NCBI GenBank assembly: GCA_000349905.1
Contig: KB722739.1
Location: 1,314,762-1,378,761 of the forward strand
Source of the DNA: Volvariella volvacea V23
Taxonomy: Eukaryota; Basidiomycota; Agaricomycetes; Agaricales; Pluteaceae
Reading direction: 5' to 3'
Length of the DNA: 64,000 nucleotides
Shown here: positions 22,293 through 34,251 of the stretch, piece after piece
Layout: the number at the start of each line of letters is the position of its first letter
Position numbering within the stretch: the stretch's first letter is position 1
Made by a program: the position numbers and the translations under genes
The notes under the pieces: generated by a model
What the model saw: the letters and a program-made list of their open reading frames with translations, nothing else
Told to the model about the DNA's origin: nothing
The model's database searches: none

Positions 22293-22600
22293 TCTGCTCG
22301 AGCGCAATGGACGGTGGGGAAGCGGGGGTATTGTGGTATCAGGTCAGACACGTAAGCGTCTTGTTATCGTCGCCGTTGGTCGTTGTCAGGTGTTGTTGTG
22401 CTCAACGCCGGGCGACTGCGCGGCAACTGATCACAGTGGCGATGGGCTGTGTGCACTCTATAACAAGCATGCAAATCGAGGAAGTACTTCCACGTGGGCT
22501 GCAACGGTTCTGACCTTCCACTAATAGGGGCAGACGGCGATCCCATGCAATATAGTAGCATACAAAATGGTGCTTGTCCCTTCACATCGTGACGTGCAGT
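22293..22600. other. Intergenic region upstream of the ADF-H/PH gene
   Basis: This 308-bp stretch holds the presumed promoter of the ADF-H/PH gene on the minus strand. I see no other feature. Confidence 0.4.
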
Positions 22601-22619
22601 GCCGCACTATCTCAATGTA

Positions 22620-22872
22620 CACCCTCCCTTCCTCCGTCCTCCGTTGTCTTGCTGCCTCAAGTTCAGCCGCTCAGCTCTCGGGGCACTCATAAAGCGGAAG
22701 CACATGCTTTAAGGACTCGGAGGTTCTACTCAGATGTGCCTCATATTCTATTGGCGCAGTCGCGTTGCCTTGGATATCATCCTGGCCTTCACTAACAGAA
22801 CCCGAGCCCCGCACAGGCACCCCTTGCCTGCCTTTCTCCGCAGTGAGAATCCTCTAGGCGAAAACGAGGAGC
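22620..22872 (-). pseudogene. Decayed copy of the last exon of the DUF1295 gene
   Basis: On the minus strand this stretch aligns base by base with the last exon of the DUF1295 gene at 27770-28091. Shared features are the start (CTCCTCGTTTTCGCC against CTGCTCATGTTTGCC), ACTGCGGA, a GACCAGGAT-type block, GGCAA(C/T)GCGACTGCG and the Ala/Glu-rich end. It has an in-frame TAG, a small frame-disrupting gap near the start and a deletion of roughly 50 bases that removes the counterpart of IPPVIYKPMP. No upstream exon is present, so it cannot be a working gene. It lies just 3' of the alpha-fucosidase gene. Confidence 0.75.
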
Positions 22873-22974
22873 TTTGATCATAGCTGCGGTACCAAGCAGG
22901 TCGTGCTTCAACATACAAACTTTCATTTGGAGCTAGAAATAAATACATAGAACCATGACAAATCTCAAAACCGT

Positions 22975-25900
22975 CTAGAAATCGGACGCTGAGAACGTCC
23001 TCGAGGCACCCCTCGCCAACTGGAGTGAAATGGTCCTCGTCGAGCTTCCCAACCTTACTTGCATAGTCCTTGCATTGTCGATAGTGGCAGTAACAACCGC
23101 CTGGCTGAGTCGCCCACCGCTCCAGCTCAATCTAACGGTGTATCCACCTCTGGCTCTCAGACCAGTGATGGTTCCCTGGGACAATTCGCTGGGAAGAGCA
23201 GGAAGGAGGTGGAGTATGCCGTTATGCGATTGAAGGAACATCTCTATCATGGTACCTGTTCCTCCCAGGTTGGCGTCAATTTGGAACTGTATGAAAACAC
23301 TCGAGTGAGTAGTGATCTGGAATACAAGTTTTGTATGGCGTACGATCATATTCTTGCCGAGGAGTGAACCATAGACTCCCTTGTCAGAAAGAAGAAGCCT
23401 AACGAGAGGTTGGTACCGTAAATGTCATTTCCAATTTCATAATACGCACTTCACTTCAGTCATGGTGTGGCTGGCATCGAGCAACCGAGCCCATGTTCCG
23501 ATTCGCCATGCGATGGGCCTGCATGCGAGACAAAATGACCAATCAGCTCGGGATCCGGGCGTAACAGATATAACGAACTGACCATCCCTCTCCTCCGTCA
23601 CCTCGGAATCCAAGCAATACCTTAGCGGCATTGGCCAACGTCGAGTTCAAGCGTGGGTCGATCTGATTTGAGGGATATAAGCCGTACAAAGGAGAAATAT
23701 GGTCTGTAGTAGCAATTAGTCTTGTTCAACAGGTTAGAATTGCAGCATGCGCCAAACATACTGAATGCCGATGGCTAGGACCATGCTTCAGCGGATTCAT
23801 TCATGTATCTAATGATGTAAAGACGAACCGTAGAGTCCCAATCGACTAGCCACTCTTGTAGCTGACCACCTCTGCCGATAAGATATGGGGGTAATCGTCC
23901 TCTGGCGTTCGTACAATCGGTCCTGAAGGATGAATCAACACCCAGGAGCGATGCCAAAGTGACTGTCTGGGCGAATAGGTCACGGAGCAGCTAAGATTAA
24001 GAAGTAAATAAGTACATCACGAGGAATTTACTAATAGACCACACACCGCGTTATCAATTGTTGGACCCGGAGCAATAGAAGCGCTTCCAGGGTGCGTTTT
24101 CTCCGGTGACATACTTGGATTTGTAACCAACCAATCTGCTCAATTTTTGGGGCAGCCCATTCTAGTCAGCGAAACCCTCGCGTGGCGTAGAAATGCCATT
24201 CACTTGTGTTATTGACGTAAGTTTGTAACGTCTCCAGGAAGAATTGACTTGATCCTTGGAACAATGGGTATATCCGTCTGGCGAAAGACGTATCTGATGG
24301 GTTGAAACTATTTTCAGTCCGTTAGCATGGCTCATCATAGTTTGTATGAAAGAACCGAAAACTGACTCATAATGGTCCCAAAGGGTTTGGAGCACCCAGA
24401 CTGCTCCGGTCGGCCAATAGCCATACACAGCACCGTCGACTTGTATAATTGAGGCATTACTCTGTCAGCTATTCTAAACATAAGATGAAATGTAGAGCTT
24501 ACTCGGTGCAGTAGCCCTCCATTGATCCGTGCTACAAAATATCCGTGAGATTATGAGACTAGATGACGAAGGAGATCAGCACGCACTTGTGATGCAGAAC
24601 ATAAGGAGGTATTCCGCCCGAAGTACGCGATGACGAACTAGCACCCCACATGACCTGTGCGGTACGACGTCCAGTCACAGAGACGTCTTCCATGAGACGA
24701 GTGACAGGATCCATAAGTTCTTGGAGGGATGTAACCTCAGCGGGCCAACTGTGATATTAAAATTTGAATAATAGACGATCAACTGACAAAACCGAACGCA
24801 CTAATTCATCTCGAGATTAATGTTGACTGTATACTTGCTGTGTGTTGGAGGCGATGAGCTACGTTACAGGAAAAATGAACAGGAGTAGACCAACCTATCC
24901 CATGCAGCACCTGTATCGGGTTGCCAAATGCCTTGAAGGGTAGCTGGTTGGATACTCCCCGGTGCACTTGATGAAATCAACAGATATCTTCCGAAATTGA
25001 TGAATAGGCTTATTAGTCCCGTGTCGACGGGGTTCATGCCTCTGGCAACCCTCTGGTTGGTCGGAAGGGCTGAGAGAGAAGAGTTGCTGCCTAGGTCAAT
25101 AGAAAATCTGTTGAACATTGATTGGTAGTCCGCAATGTGAGCCGAGAGAACACTGGCATAATTAAACGAGGAAGGGACGGAGCTGAACACGGCGTCAAGT
25201 TTCGAGGAAGGATTGCCAGAGACGTCGTTGTACTTTTGGAAGGAGGACGCGGCACCCAGCACAAAGGTCACTGCATTGGCATTCGAAATCGTAACCGAGC
25301 TTCCAGACGTGGTTATTGACCCTCCCTCCAATATGATCCTCGTTCGAACTTGATAGGTCAAAACTCCTGCAATTCCATTGCCTCCCGCAGTATTGCGCGC
25401 AGTGAGTGTAAGAGAGGAAGTAGTTGCGCTGTTCGAGATCACTGATGTTGGTGTGCCGAGGTTTGCTGAGAAGCTGAGTGCATTATTCGCCGAGGCAGTG
25501 AGGCGGACAACCATCACGTTGAGCGGTCGTGAAACAAACGCCGTGCGTTGGAAGTTGACTCCATTCTGTGCATATACTTAGAATCGGTAGGATAAGGGGC
25601 TGACAAGCACCATACATATGTGTAGGAAGTAGTGGCGACGGCTTGCGCCAGATCTAACTGCCTTCTGTAGTTTGTAACCGATGACTTGTTGATATTGAAA
25701 TTCAGATAGAGCGATCCAACTGTTTGATATTGGACTGGGAGTGGTTGTCAATCAACACTTGTCATGGGATTGGGCAGAAAGGGCCTACCTTGACGAAGCG
25801 GGGTAGCCATAGAATATTGGTCTAAGACACTCTGCGCCCCGGAATAATTTCCGCTGTTGACCAGTTGACGAACTTGGGCGAGGTGCTGCAAGGCGGTGGG

Positions 25901-26521
25901 GTTGCTGGGGTCATACGGGCCCCCTGCCCAAACCTTGCGTGGACACAATTAAGCAATGAGAATAAGAGACAGAGGACAAGCATACCGTTTCTTGATTAAG
26001 GCCAAATCTATCGCTGGCCGGGTCTCCCCAGATGGACGCTCCCAGTTGTCCATTTCCAATGACAATTGTATCCCTGTGATGTGCAATTACATACCAAAAT
26101 TGATGCGAGGAAATGGGCCTTCCTTACGTGAAAGCGGAAGCAGGTTGGTTGAACCATATCAAGGTCTCCCCGTGTGGACCTGCTGTTCCTGTACTTGTCG
26201 GAGCCGAGGTCGTGCTCGAGCTCGTAGGCGTAGAGCTTGTCGTGTCAACAGGGCTGGGTCTTGTCAGCAATGGGAGCAGCTTCAATGAGAGAATACATAC
26301 AGGCATTGGGAATAGTAAGGATTCTGTACGACGCAAGCAGAGCCGGCAACACATGTAGTAGGGCCAGCTATGTTCATCGAGCGGCTCAGTGCATAGAGTC
26401 AAGGATCGGGAAAGGACTCACTCCAGCCCTGGCCACCGCACTGCCCCCAGACTGGGGACTGGGCCTTGACGAAGGGAAGGACGATTGATGGCCATGCGAG
26501 CAGGATGGGTATCTTGTGCAT
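22975..26521 (-). CDS. Secreted CBM1-GH95 alpha-L-fucosidase
   Basis: The start MHKIPILLAWPSIVLPFVKA is a signal peptide. A CBM1 cellulose-binding module follows (QSPVWGQCGGQGW, then TGPTTCVAGSACVVQNPYYS and QCL) and a Ser/Thr/Pro linker. The GH95 catalytic part begins at GETLIWFNQPASAFT. It reads IVIGNGQLGASIWGDPA, LNQETVWAGGPYDPSNP, NINLEMNYWPAEVTSLQE, VLHHN-TDQWRATAP, NPSMSPEKTHPGS and QIDANLGGTGTMIEMFLQSH. Asparagines of the NINLEMN motif, Glu of SPE and Asp of DANLG correspond to catalytic residues known for GH95. About twelve short introns split the gene and no break is seen; the stop is 22975-22977. GH95 enzymes remove alpha-1,2-L-fucose, for example from xyloglucan side chains. The cellulose-binding module would fit a plant cell wall target, which is an inference. 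Confidence 0.92.
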
Positions 26522-27769
26522 GGTGGACACGATACCCGGTCTGAGTCCTCATGACAGAAACATACGCGCAATTTATAGCTGGCCGACGAGCACAGGAAAA
26601 ATGCAGGCAATATTCCACCCAATGTCGGAGACAATGTCAACGGAAGAAAGTATAAGAGAAGAACTCCTGACATATGACTGGGCCTGCAGCCAGTACATGC
26701 CATACATCCGCGGAAGCAGGCCCCACGGCGCATAATCGGACCGCATTCATTGTCGCAGCAAATGCCTCTGAGAAACAGAATGCAAAAGGTTGTGCGTCTC
26801 CTGTTCATGTGTCCAACAAACGTTGATGAGCCCGAAAACAGCAATACATTTGCTGCTCAAGTCCGGGCCGATCACCGATATGGGCCTGGTCATGGACTGG
26901 CGAATGCTCCTTCGATTCTCCGAGCAACACACTCGACTACCCGAGATAATGCAATGGGGAATACTGGGCAACTGACTGGTGGGATGCACACCATATGACC
27001 TCGAGAGCAGCCACATGTCATCGCAGGCGGGAACGGTCGTTGACTTCCAGACTCTGCTGGCAGAACGGCTGTGAATTCGAGCAAGGTAAAATGCTTATCC
27101 GCCGTCTCTGTCAGTCTAAGCACGGAAGTGAATTTTGAGCAGTTCGGGGGTGTGCATTCAGTAGTTGAGCGGGCCACGAAACTGAAGAAACCTCTCCGCG
27201 AGTGCCAGTGTGCAGGCGACTAAGAATTGCCTGACGACGGTGTGCGCCCCCAAGAATTGAACCCAGGATGGTCGAAAATTATTCTACACGCAACTCGAGC
27301 GAGAGAGAAAGAACGGGCACGATGGTGGCTCCGGCTTCTCAACAGAGTTCACAGCATGTGCCGCTCTGTGTCCGCCTAAAGTCGGGGTGAGATTCAGCAG
27401 GAATCACTCACAACCATCAAACGGTGCCAGAGCTCGTGATAGCCGCGCTGCCTGTCGCGCAACTGCTCAGATTGCCTAGCAGCACTCTGCCCCGACATTC
27501 TCCCTTCTCAATATAGGGGTGCAGTGTTGTAAGAATAAACACCGATGGTTAGCAGATCCACAACCAGACCCGCAGGTGTGTGCCCAAAGCTTGCAAAGCG
27601 ACCCGATGAGTGATTAGCGCTTAGCGTTGGCATCCATTGGAGGATGTACCACCCCACGTGGACCGCTCAGACAGGTCCTCTAACAGGGGTGAGCATGATC
27701 CTCACAACGATCCTGCAACATGAGCGAATACATTGCCCCTTTATATTGCAATGTACAGAGTGTGCCCAC
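26522..27769. other. Intergenic region upstream of the alpha-fucosidase gene
   Basis: This 1.25-kb stretch lies between the GH95 start and the 3' end of the DUF1295 gene, both minus strand. ORFs in it overlap on both strands and have no family character. It probably holds the fucosidase promoter. No tRNA or repeat is convincing. Confidence 0.45.
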
Positions 27770-30325
27770 TCAGCCCTCCGCTTCCTGCTGCCGTGCCGCC
27801 TCTGCTTCAGCTGCTAAGCCGTCCTTTTCTTCCCTAAATTTATAAATCGGAAAATCCAGCAGGAGCGTCTTCTTTATGAGCCTGGGCATGGGCTTGTAAA
27901 TCACCGGCGGAATTGGTATGAGAACGGAGGTGCTATCCAGATAGGCCTTGTACTCCGTCCACGCAGTCGCATTGCCCTGCATATCCTGGTCTTCATCCCC
28001 ACTGGAACCCGAACTCTGTGCAGACATCAAGTAAAATTTCTTTGCTTGCGGTTTTTCCGCAGTGGGAATCCCGGAGGCAAACATGAGCAGCCTATATGCG
28101 CACAGCATCATGGGGAACGAGTCAAAAGAGCGCGGCGATATGCTAAATGACGGCGACATGCGTAGAATGAGCGAATCATACGCACATGACTGTAAAAATC
28201 GGCGACATGATAGCTCCATATTGTGCGGCTCGGGTGGACTGCGGGAGACTTCCATTCGTAGTAGGAGAAAGACAAAGAACCCAGATTCCCCACCAACACA
28301 TCACCCTAAGGAAATGTCACGATAAGGCTATACTGTGCAATCGTAGCAGCCAACTTACTCCCCAAAATAAGGAGGGTGGCGAGACCATGCCCAGAGCCCC
28401 TTCTATAGGCATTACCGGTGTCAGTATATGCACACCGATGTTGTATCAATCAGCGCACATTCATGGGCCGGTTCTTTGGAACGGCCTTTGTCGCCTTGTA
28501 CTGGTACTGTCCAGCACCCACCCAAGATCAGCACTTCCAGCGGAACAGCTTCGTTCGAGATTAACCTCACCTTCTGGGCATCCGCCACAGATTCCACAAC
28601 GAACCCTAAAACCCAAAGGACGACGCCAGCAATATCACGCGAGGTCCCGAATCGAGGATTCGACCCGGACCTGCTAACGTCCGATACCGCAGGAGAATTC
28701 AAAATCACTACCGGGAGCGAGACCGTCCAAACCTATCCATGGGTCGAGGGAAATTTTGAGTGTTATGCGTTCATAGTACATGTCCGTACACCACATTGTT
28801 GGTAAGTAATTGATGGTGGCGTGCGTTGTGAATGAAGGCACCGGCGTTAATTAAGCCAAATTCAAGACAAGGTTGTTGTGAACCATGCGCCACAGGAGAT
28901 ATCAAGGAGATGGCCAGTGGGAAAGAGATTGAGATTTGGTTCATACGGGGATAAGCCTTGGTATGCTCACCCAAATAATTTGACCTGTCAAGACCATAAC
29001 AAGGTTCCTCGGTCAGTAACCACTCCCAGCAGACTTAGCAGGTGCCTTGCAGGCCTGTCAAAGCTCTAGTAGCAATGACGGAATCCACGGGGCCTTGAAC
29101 CCGCCGAGATATATGGCAAACTTAAGACTTACCGATCCAAAAACCTAATCAAAGGTGTCATATCAACACCAAGATTCACATACATTCCAGTCCATGTGCA
29201 GGCCAGGGGGAATTCGAAAGCGAAAGACAGGAGATATGCAGAAACAAGGTAGACGAATGGTCAGCATGCGCACCGTCTCACGCTAAGTCTAAGATAGCCA
29301 GCGGTTTTCGCTGATGAATTCCATGATGGGAGTTGAGATCACTTGGGATGGCAAGGGATGATGGACAGTGGTCGGAGAGAGGAGCAGAACAAAGAACAAT
29401 GGAGAAATAGAAAACGCCACTGAACCTAAAAATTTCCAGAAATGCGAGCGGATCTCGTCGAATCGTTGATCGCTTCCTCGCTTAAGTACACGAAAGAGTA
29501 GGAAACCTGTATGCAGTTCAGTTATTGCCTCCAAAGGAATAGGCGGATAAAGGGTAGGCAGGGGGGAAGAAATGCCATTTAACTACTATCATGGATAGAT
29601 AACCACCGCCAGGCATTTCGAGCTTGTACGGTGGAGATCCCCGGACATGCACTAGCAGGACCTGTACATATCCTTGTAGGGTCCAGGATAGCAAAATTCA
29701 GGTATGCTAACCCAATCACGCAAGGCGTACCTGCAATTCGAACTGCCCAAACCATTACGAAGACACTGGCGACTGTTTAGATCGACAGAAGACAGATGGG
29801 GTGTTACGCATATGCCCACAAGGTTCCATTAAACCCGGGGTCAGTATCGACAGTCGTTGCGGAGTGCGTGCATGAGTACTATGCCTGGTCCACAGTTAAC
29901 AATTTTTACTTACCGACATTGCGAGCATGGAAACTGCCACCAATGAGCAGAGTTGTCAGAGCTGCGAGAAAAATGATCAGCATTTGGTGATACACCGATA
30001 GGCCAAAGTTATAGCCCTCGCTGCGCATGCCCTATGCAAGCATGGATGAGTGAGAAGAACCTCATACCAAGTATGAAAAAATTTGAGCCTGCGAACGAGT
30101 GCAATGGAAGTAATAGTAAGCCAATGGATAACGTCAACTGAACCCTGCACTGCGATAGCGAAGCAAAATGCTACCAATCACCGTATCAAACCTACCTCCA
30201 GTAAAATCGGTTATCTTGTCAAACTGAAACGTCCAGGCTATGAAGAACCCGAGCAGTTGATACCCAACAGTTATAAGGAATGTTATAAGCAGATAGAAGC
30301 GATCTAGAACGTAAATTAGTGCCAT
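27770..30325 (-). CDS. DUF1295 membrane protein (steroid 5-alpha-reductase-like)
   Basis: This is a polytopic membrane protein. The start MALIYVLDRFYLLITFLITV is ATG at 30325. My exons are 30196-30325, 30068-30088 (21 nt), 29914-29961, 29731-29772, 29426-29506, 29133-29144 (12 nt), 28971-28984 (14 nt), 28571-28732, 28459-28506, 28359-28402, 28186-28305 and 27770-28091. Joined, they read FQFDKITDFTGGSNFFILAL, SVFVMVWAVRIAGFLLFRVL, KRGSDQRFDEIRSHFWKFLG, FWIGQIIWVWTVSLPVVILN, DIAGVVLWVLGFVVESVADA, WSRHPPYFGE and LLMFASGIPTAEKPQAKKFY. The SRHPxYFGE motif is the hallmark of the 5-alpha-reductase/ICMT-like fold that binds NADPH. The substrate is unknown. Introns in the 5' half are 106-281 bp, clearly longer than in neighbouring genes. 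The last exon has a degenerate copy at 22620-22872. Confidence 0.85.
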
Positions 30326-30735
30326 GGGGAACGGTGCTTGGATGGAGGATGACAACCGTTGAAGCTTGCTTAGGGGCAATGGTCGTGTCTGACTGGTATT
30401 TCCAGCATAGTCGCTTGGGCTGCTGGGTGGTTCGTCAACTTCAAACGCGATGCAAGGCAGCGATCGAGTTGAGGGTAATGATGGGAAAAAATCCGCTCGG
30501 ACACTGTATCTCGCACGCGTCATCCAATGAGCACAAAATCGACCGCCAATGTTCTAGTCCTGCCTCTACTAAGATATATCTATGAGCTATTCTACGTCTA
30601 GCAGCAAATCAAGAAAGAAAAAGATCTAGGGTAACTGAAAACGAGAAAACATTCATGACGTCACCGGCATCAGTATAGATCAGCTTTAGTACACCATCAG
30701 CCAAATTAGCGTGTAGTAACTTCACAATGTAGGGC
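30326..30735. other. Intergenic region upstream of the DUF1295 gene
   Basis: About 410 bp lie between two minus-strand genes, presumably the DUF1295 promoter and the 3' end of serine dehydratase. An in-frame open stretch runs upstream of the chosen DUF1295 start but looks like leader, not conserved protein. Confidence 0.4.
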
Positions 30736-33700
30736 TTACCACGCTGGAACCGTCAGGGGTATCTTTACAGAGGTCTGATATTTCAAATACACATCAGATG
30801 CGTATAAATCGTGCGATTGGGGTGAAAAACCATACCGCAAGACCCTGCGATGGATCATGCCATTAAGTCCTCGAGATCATGGATATGCATCATCACCTAC
30901 CGAAAGACTCGTCTCCTTGTACTTAACGCTCATGTCAGCAGCAGTAATTCGCATGGCTTCGATTGCTTCGTCTAACGTCACACTATAAACACCTTGGCTA
31001 GCCATTGATAGCTGCGCTGCCGTAATGGCCTTGACCGCTGCCATGTGCGTGCATCTGGTAAGGTGTTGAAGAGCAATGACATCAACTGTGCGCACCTCCC
31101 AGGCTGTTGCGTTCCTAGACGAAAATGTTAGTTTCTCGGGGACAATAGAGAGGCTTCAATCTCACAATGCAGGGTACTTGAACAAGACCATCTATAGGAT
31201 CACAGGTCAAGCCCAAATTATGTTCTGAAGAAACGCAAAGCTTAGGGCCCAAGTCCTTATCGCGTAGTCAGACTTTCGTACCTATACCTATCTCCGCTGC
31301 CTAACATCCGGGTAGTTAACAGACGCACAGCGTTGAATGAGTACAATTTACCTGTAAAACGGTTTCGGGTGACGCTGAATCGGATCGAATGAGCGATATC
31401 CAGGATGCCAGGCGTGGTTCAACATACCTCCCATACAAGCAGCGAAACCAGCAGCGGCCATGGAACAAGCCACTGGGTGATAATCAATATTTGCTACTTG
31501 GTAGACTAGATGACACACCTCCCACTTCAGCCTGACAGCCCCCTTCAGCAGCAGAAATAGTGCTACCACGTTTAAACAGCATTCCTACGGCCTTTGAGGG
31601 TATCAGTTATGCTCTGCTCCCCAAGGAGCAGTTAGGCGTACGGCTGCCGTCAGCAAGAAGGTCTCAATACTCTTCTCCGGATCGTCAGTAACGAACTATA
31701 TCACAATCAGTGATTGGCGATAGTAGTGAGAAAGCGATTAAACCTCGATGATGTATTTCAGCACGGCTGGGATAACGCCGGCTGCGCCGTTGGTTGGGGA
31801 AGTGACAATTCTTCCACCACTAGCGTTAACTTCATTCACTGCTATGGCATAGCAGGACAGGAAGTCCATTGCAGGTATGACCGTCCGTCTCTATGCAGCG
31901 TATAAGCTTCTCTATTGGCCCAACGTTGGAGAATAACCGCTTACAGGAGGCATAGGTAAAATGACGTGATCAAATGAACCAACAACCCTTGTGGCACGGG
32001 CCTTGGATCGAGGAGACGGGGGAAGTGAGTTTTCGGTGGGGTTTTCATTCGAGAATTTTTCGCCTTCGGGCGCGTCAATAGCATCCAATACTTGACCACC
32101 CTCAATGGCAGGAAGAGCGGGTGAAGAGATGCCCGGATAAAAGCTGCGTACCGCATTAGTTAGCTCTCCCGCATCAACAAGTTGAGGGTCCTCACCCCCT
32201 CATCAGCCTCCTATAGAGCATAGGCGCACGACGACGCAGGCCGAGACGGCCAGGGAGGGTTTTCTCAGAGGTGGAGACACCAGTACGAATGCATTCATCC
32301 ATGACTTGCCAGATCCGCATGATCTACCTGATGCATTAATTTACATTTGATATCGGTGTTGTGGGACCGCACCTTGGTATGAATTTCCTCGTCCGTGTAA
32401 CCAAAATATTTCTGCAGCGTTGTGAGAACACGCGTCAATTAGCTATTTATTCGTACCTCGTTATCGTACACGATTTGTGCAATTGTCATCTATTTCCATT
32501 AAATTCACAACAAGAGTTAAGAAGAATTTGAACGTACATTGTGCTTCTTCGTCAGGGCCAAGAGACTATTTCCCGACTCAAATGGGTATGGTGGATGCTC
32601 TTCGATAGGTTCTGTGTTCGTCTCACCTTGCCCTGGCTCAGATTCACTAGCAGTATGGGACTGATGAAGCCGAGCGCCATGAACGGCGCTCTTGTCGACA
32701 CCCTTATAGAACAAGTTCTCATCGACTGGAGCGAAATCTTAGCCAAGTGTGCGTGTGGAGATTAGGAACTAGGGTACCCTTCGTTTTCTCATTGACTACG
32801 AATCCACCCCCAACACTGCTAATAATCAACAAACAGAAATATCTACATGCGAGAACAACTGACCTAAAATATTCATTCGTGGCAAGGAGGTCGCCATTCT
32901 CATCAAAACAACTAAAGCGCATTCCATTGGGATGGGTCTTAAGAACCTGGTCCCAGCGCCATAACATGTCTCTATCCATGTCATATGTTATGCGATGATG
33001 ACCTCCCAAAAGGAGAGTTTTGTTGTTGAGAATGGCTTGGTACCGAGAAGGAATTGTTCCGGTGTCGATGGTTTCCGGGTCGGAACCTATGAATGGGTGA
33101 CTGAGTTCCGACCGCTGGTTTAGAATATCTCCTTGTGCAAACTACCTTCGAGGCCTAGGAGTATGGCTTGGGGAGTATGATGGCTGTAATCGATTGTTAA
33201 TCACATCGTGGAAGAGGATAATGTAGCAGCGCTGCGCCCGTACCCCTTGCCTGACAGAGTGAACGGTCAATGATTAGCTGTAGGCAAAAGCGGCCAGCAG
33301 TGGACCTACCTGTTGCTGCCAACGAACCGTAGCTGCTCGGAATCAGTACAAGAGCTCCTGAACAGAAACGATACCAACAGGGTAATCTTAATCGTCTTCA
33401 CCTAGAAGACGGGTGGGTGCTTCCTGAGCGCGCAGAGAGGCAGATACGCACTTTATCCAGTAGGTGTAGTTCTTCCAGATCCTGAATGAAAATTCGGCCA
33501 GCGCGCATTGGTCCGACAGTATGAGAAGAGGATGGTCCAACTAGGGAGGATGTGTTGGAAAGTGTTACTGCATGAACCTGCTATTGAACCCAACCTCCAA
33601 TGCTGAACAGATCGAACGCTGAAATAACCGCATGCTCGGCCCTTTGGTGTGAAGATGTCTCCTTGTCTATTTCCCCCTCGCTAGGATGGGGAAGCGTGGG

Positions 33701-33817
33701 TGTTGCTGTGGATATGGACCTAAGAAATGGGCGATTGAGCTTGATGGCCGGACGCGCTCTATGCTGCCAGAGAGCGCGGGGGGCACTTCTGATGGTCGCT
33801 CGAAGGATTGGCAGCAT
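30736..33817 (-). CDS. L-serine dehydratase, [4Fe-4S] bacterial type, with mitochondrial-type leader
   Basis: This enzyme deaminates L-serine to pyruvate and ammonia. The start [20 protein letters not shown] opens an Arg/Ser-rich leader without acidic residues, typical of mitochondrial import. The beta domain begins [29 protein letters not shown]. The alpha domain has [86 protein letters not shown] and [17 protein letters not shown]. Cysteines of GCQAEVG and [12 protein letters not shown] match the iron-sulfur ligands known for this family. The C-terminus [20 protein letters not shown] includes a 9-nt exon (30836-30844) between introns of 56 and 61 bp; the stop is 30736-30738. The usual fungal serine dehydratase (CHA1) is a different, PLP-dependent protein. 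It is divergent from the BEM3-like gene. Confidence 0.9.
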
Positions 33818-34251
33818 ATATGCGCGGAGAGAAGCGCTGGGCGCACACGACGGAGGGACAGGGAAGGGAAGATAAGAGGACAGGCGGTGCCACGGTGCTA
33901 GGACAGGCGGTGTAATATAGTCGACCATGTAACGACCCCAGCCAATCAGATTCATCACATGACACCACCCACCAACGTCCCTCCTAGCTACCACTGGCAC
34001 CAGAAAAACCATCAACCCGTCCCTCAGTTCTCCCCCGTCTCCGTCGTCTGTGCTGCTCTTCCACCTCTGCTCGTCGTCGTCATCGTTGCCGAGCCCGAAT
34101 TTTGCTCACATCCTCTCTCTTCTCCCCAATCTTCCCATTGGCTGTTTGGTGATAGCCGACATCACCACTCCACACACTCCGATCTCACAACCCTGTCCTC
34201 CAACATTACCTCCCTTTCCACCTTTATCGAACGACTTGGGACCGTGCCACA
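33818..34251. promoter_or_regulatory. Divergent promoter region, serine dehydratase / BEM3-like gene
   Basis: These 434 bp separate two start codons on opposite strands. The BEM3 side (34000-34240) is pyrimidine-rich on the + strand, consistent with a 5' leader. No specific site is identified. Confidence 0.45.

Noticed and set aside
27240..27330. tRNA-like T-arm on the minus strand (GGGTTCAATTC near 27257)
   Set aside because: The flanking bases give only a weak, wobble-rich T stem, and no matching 5' acceptor or D arm is found upstream on that strand.
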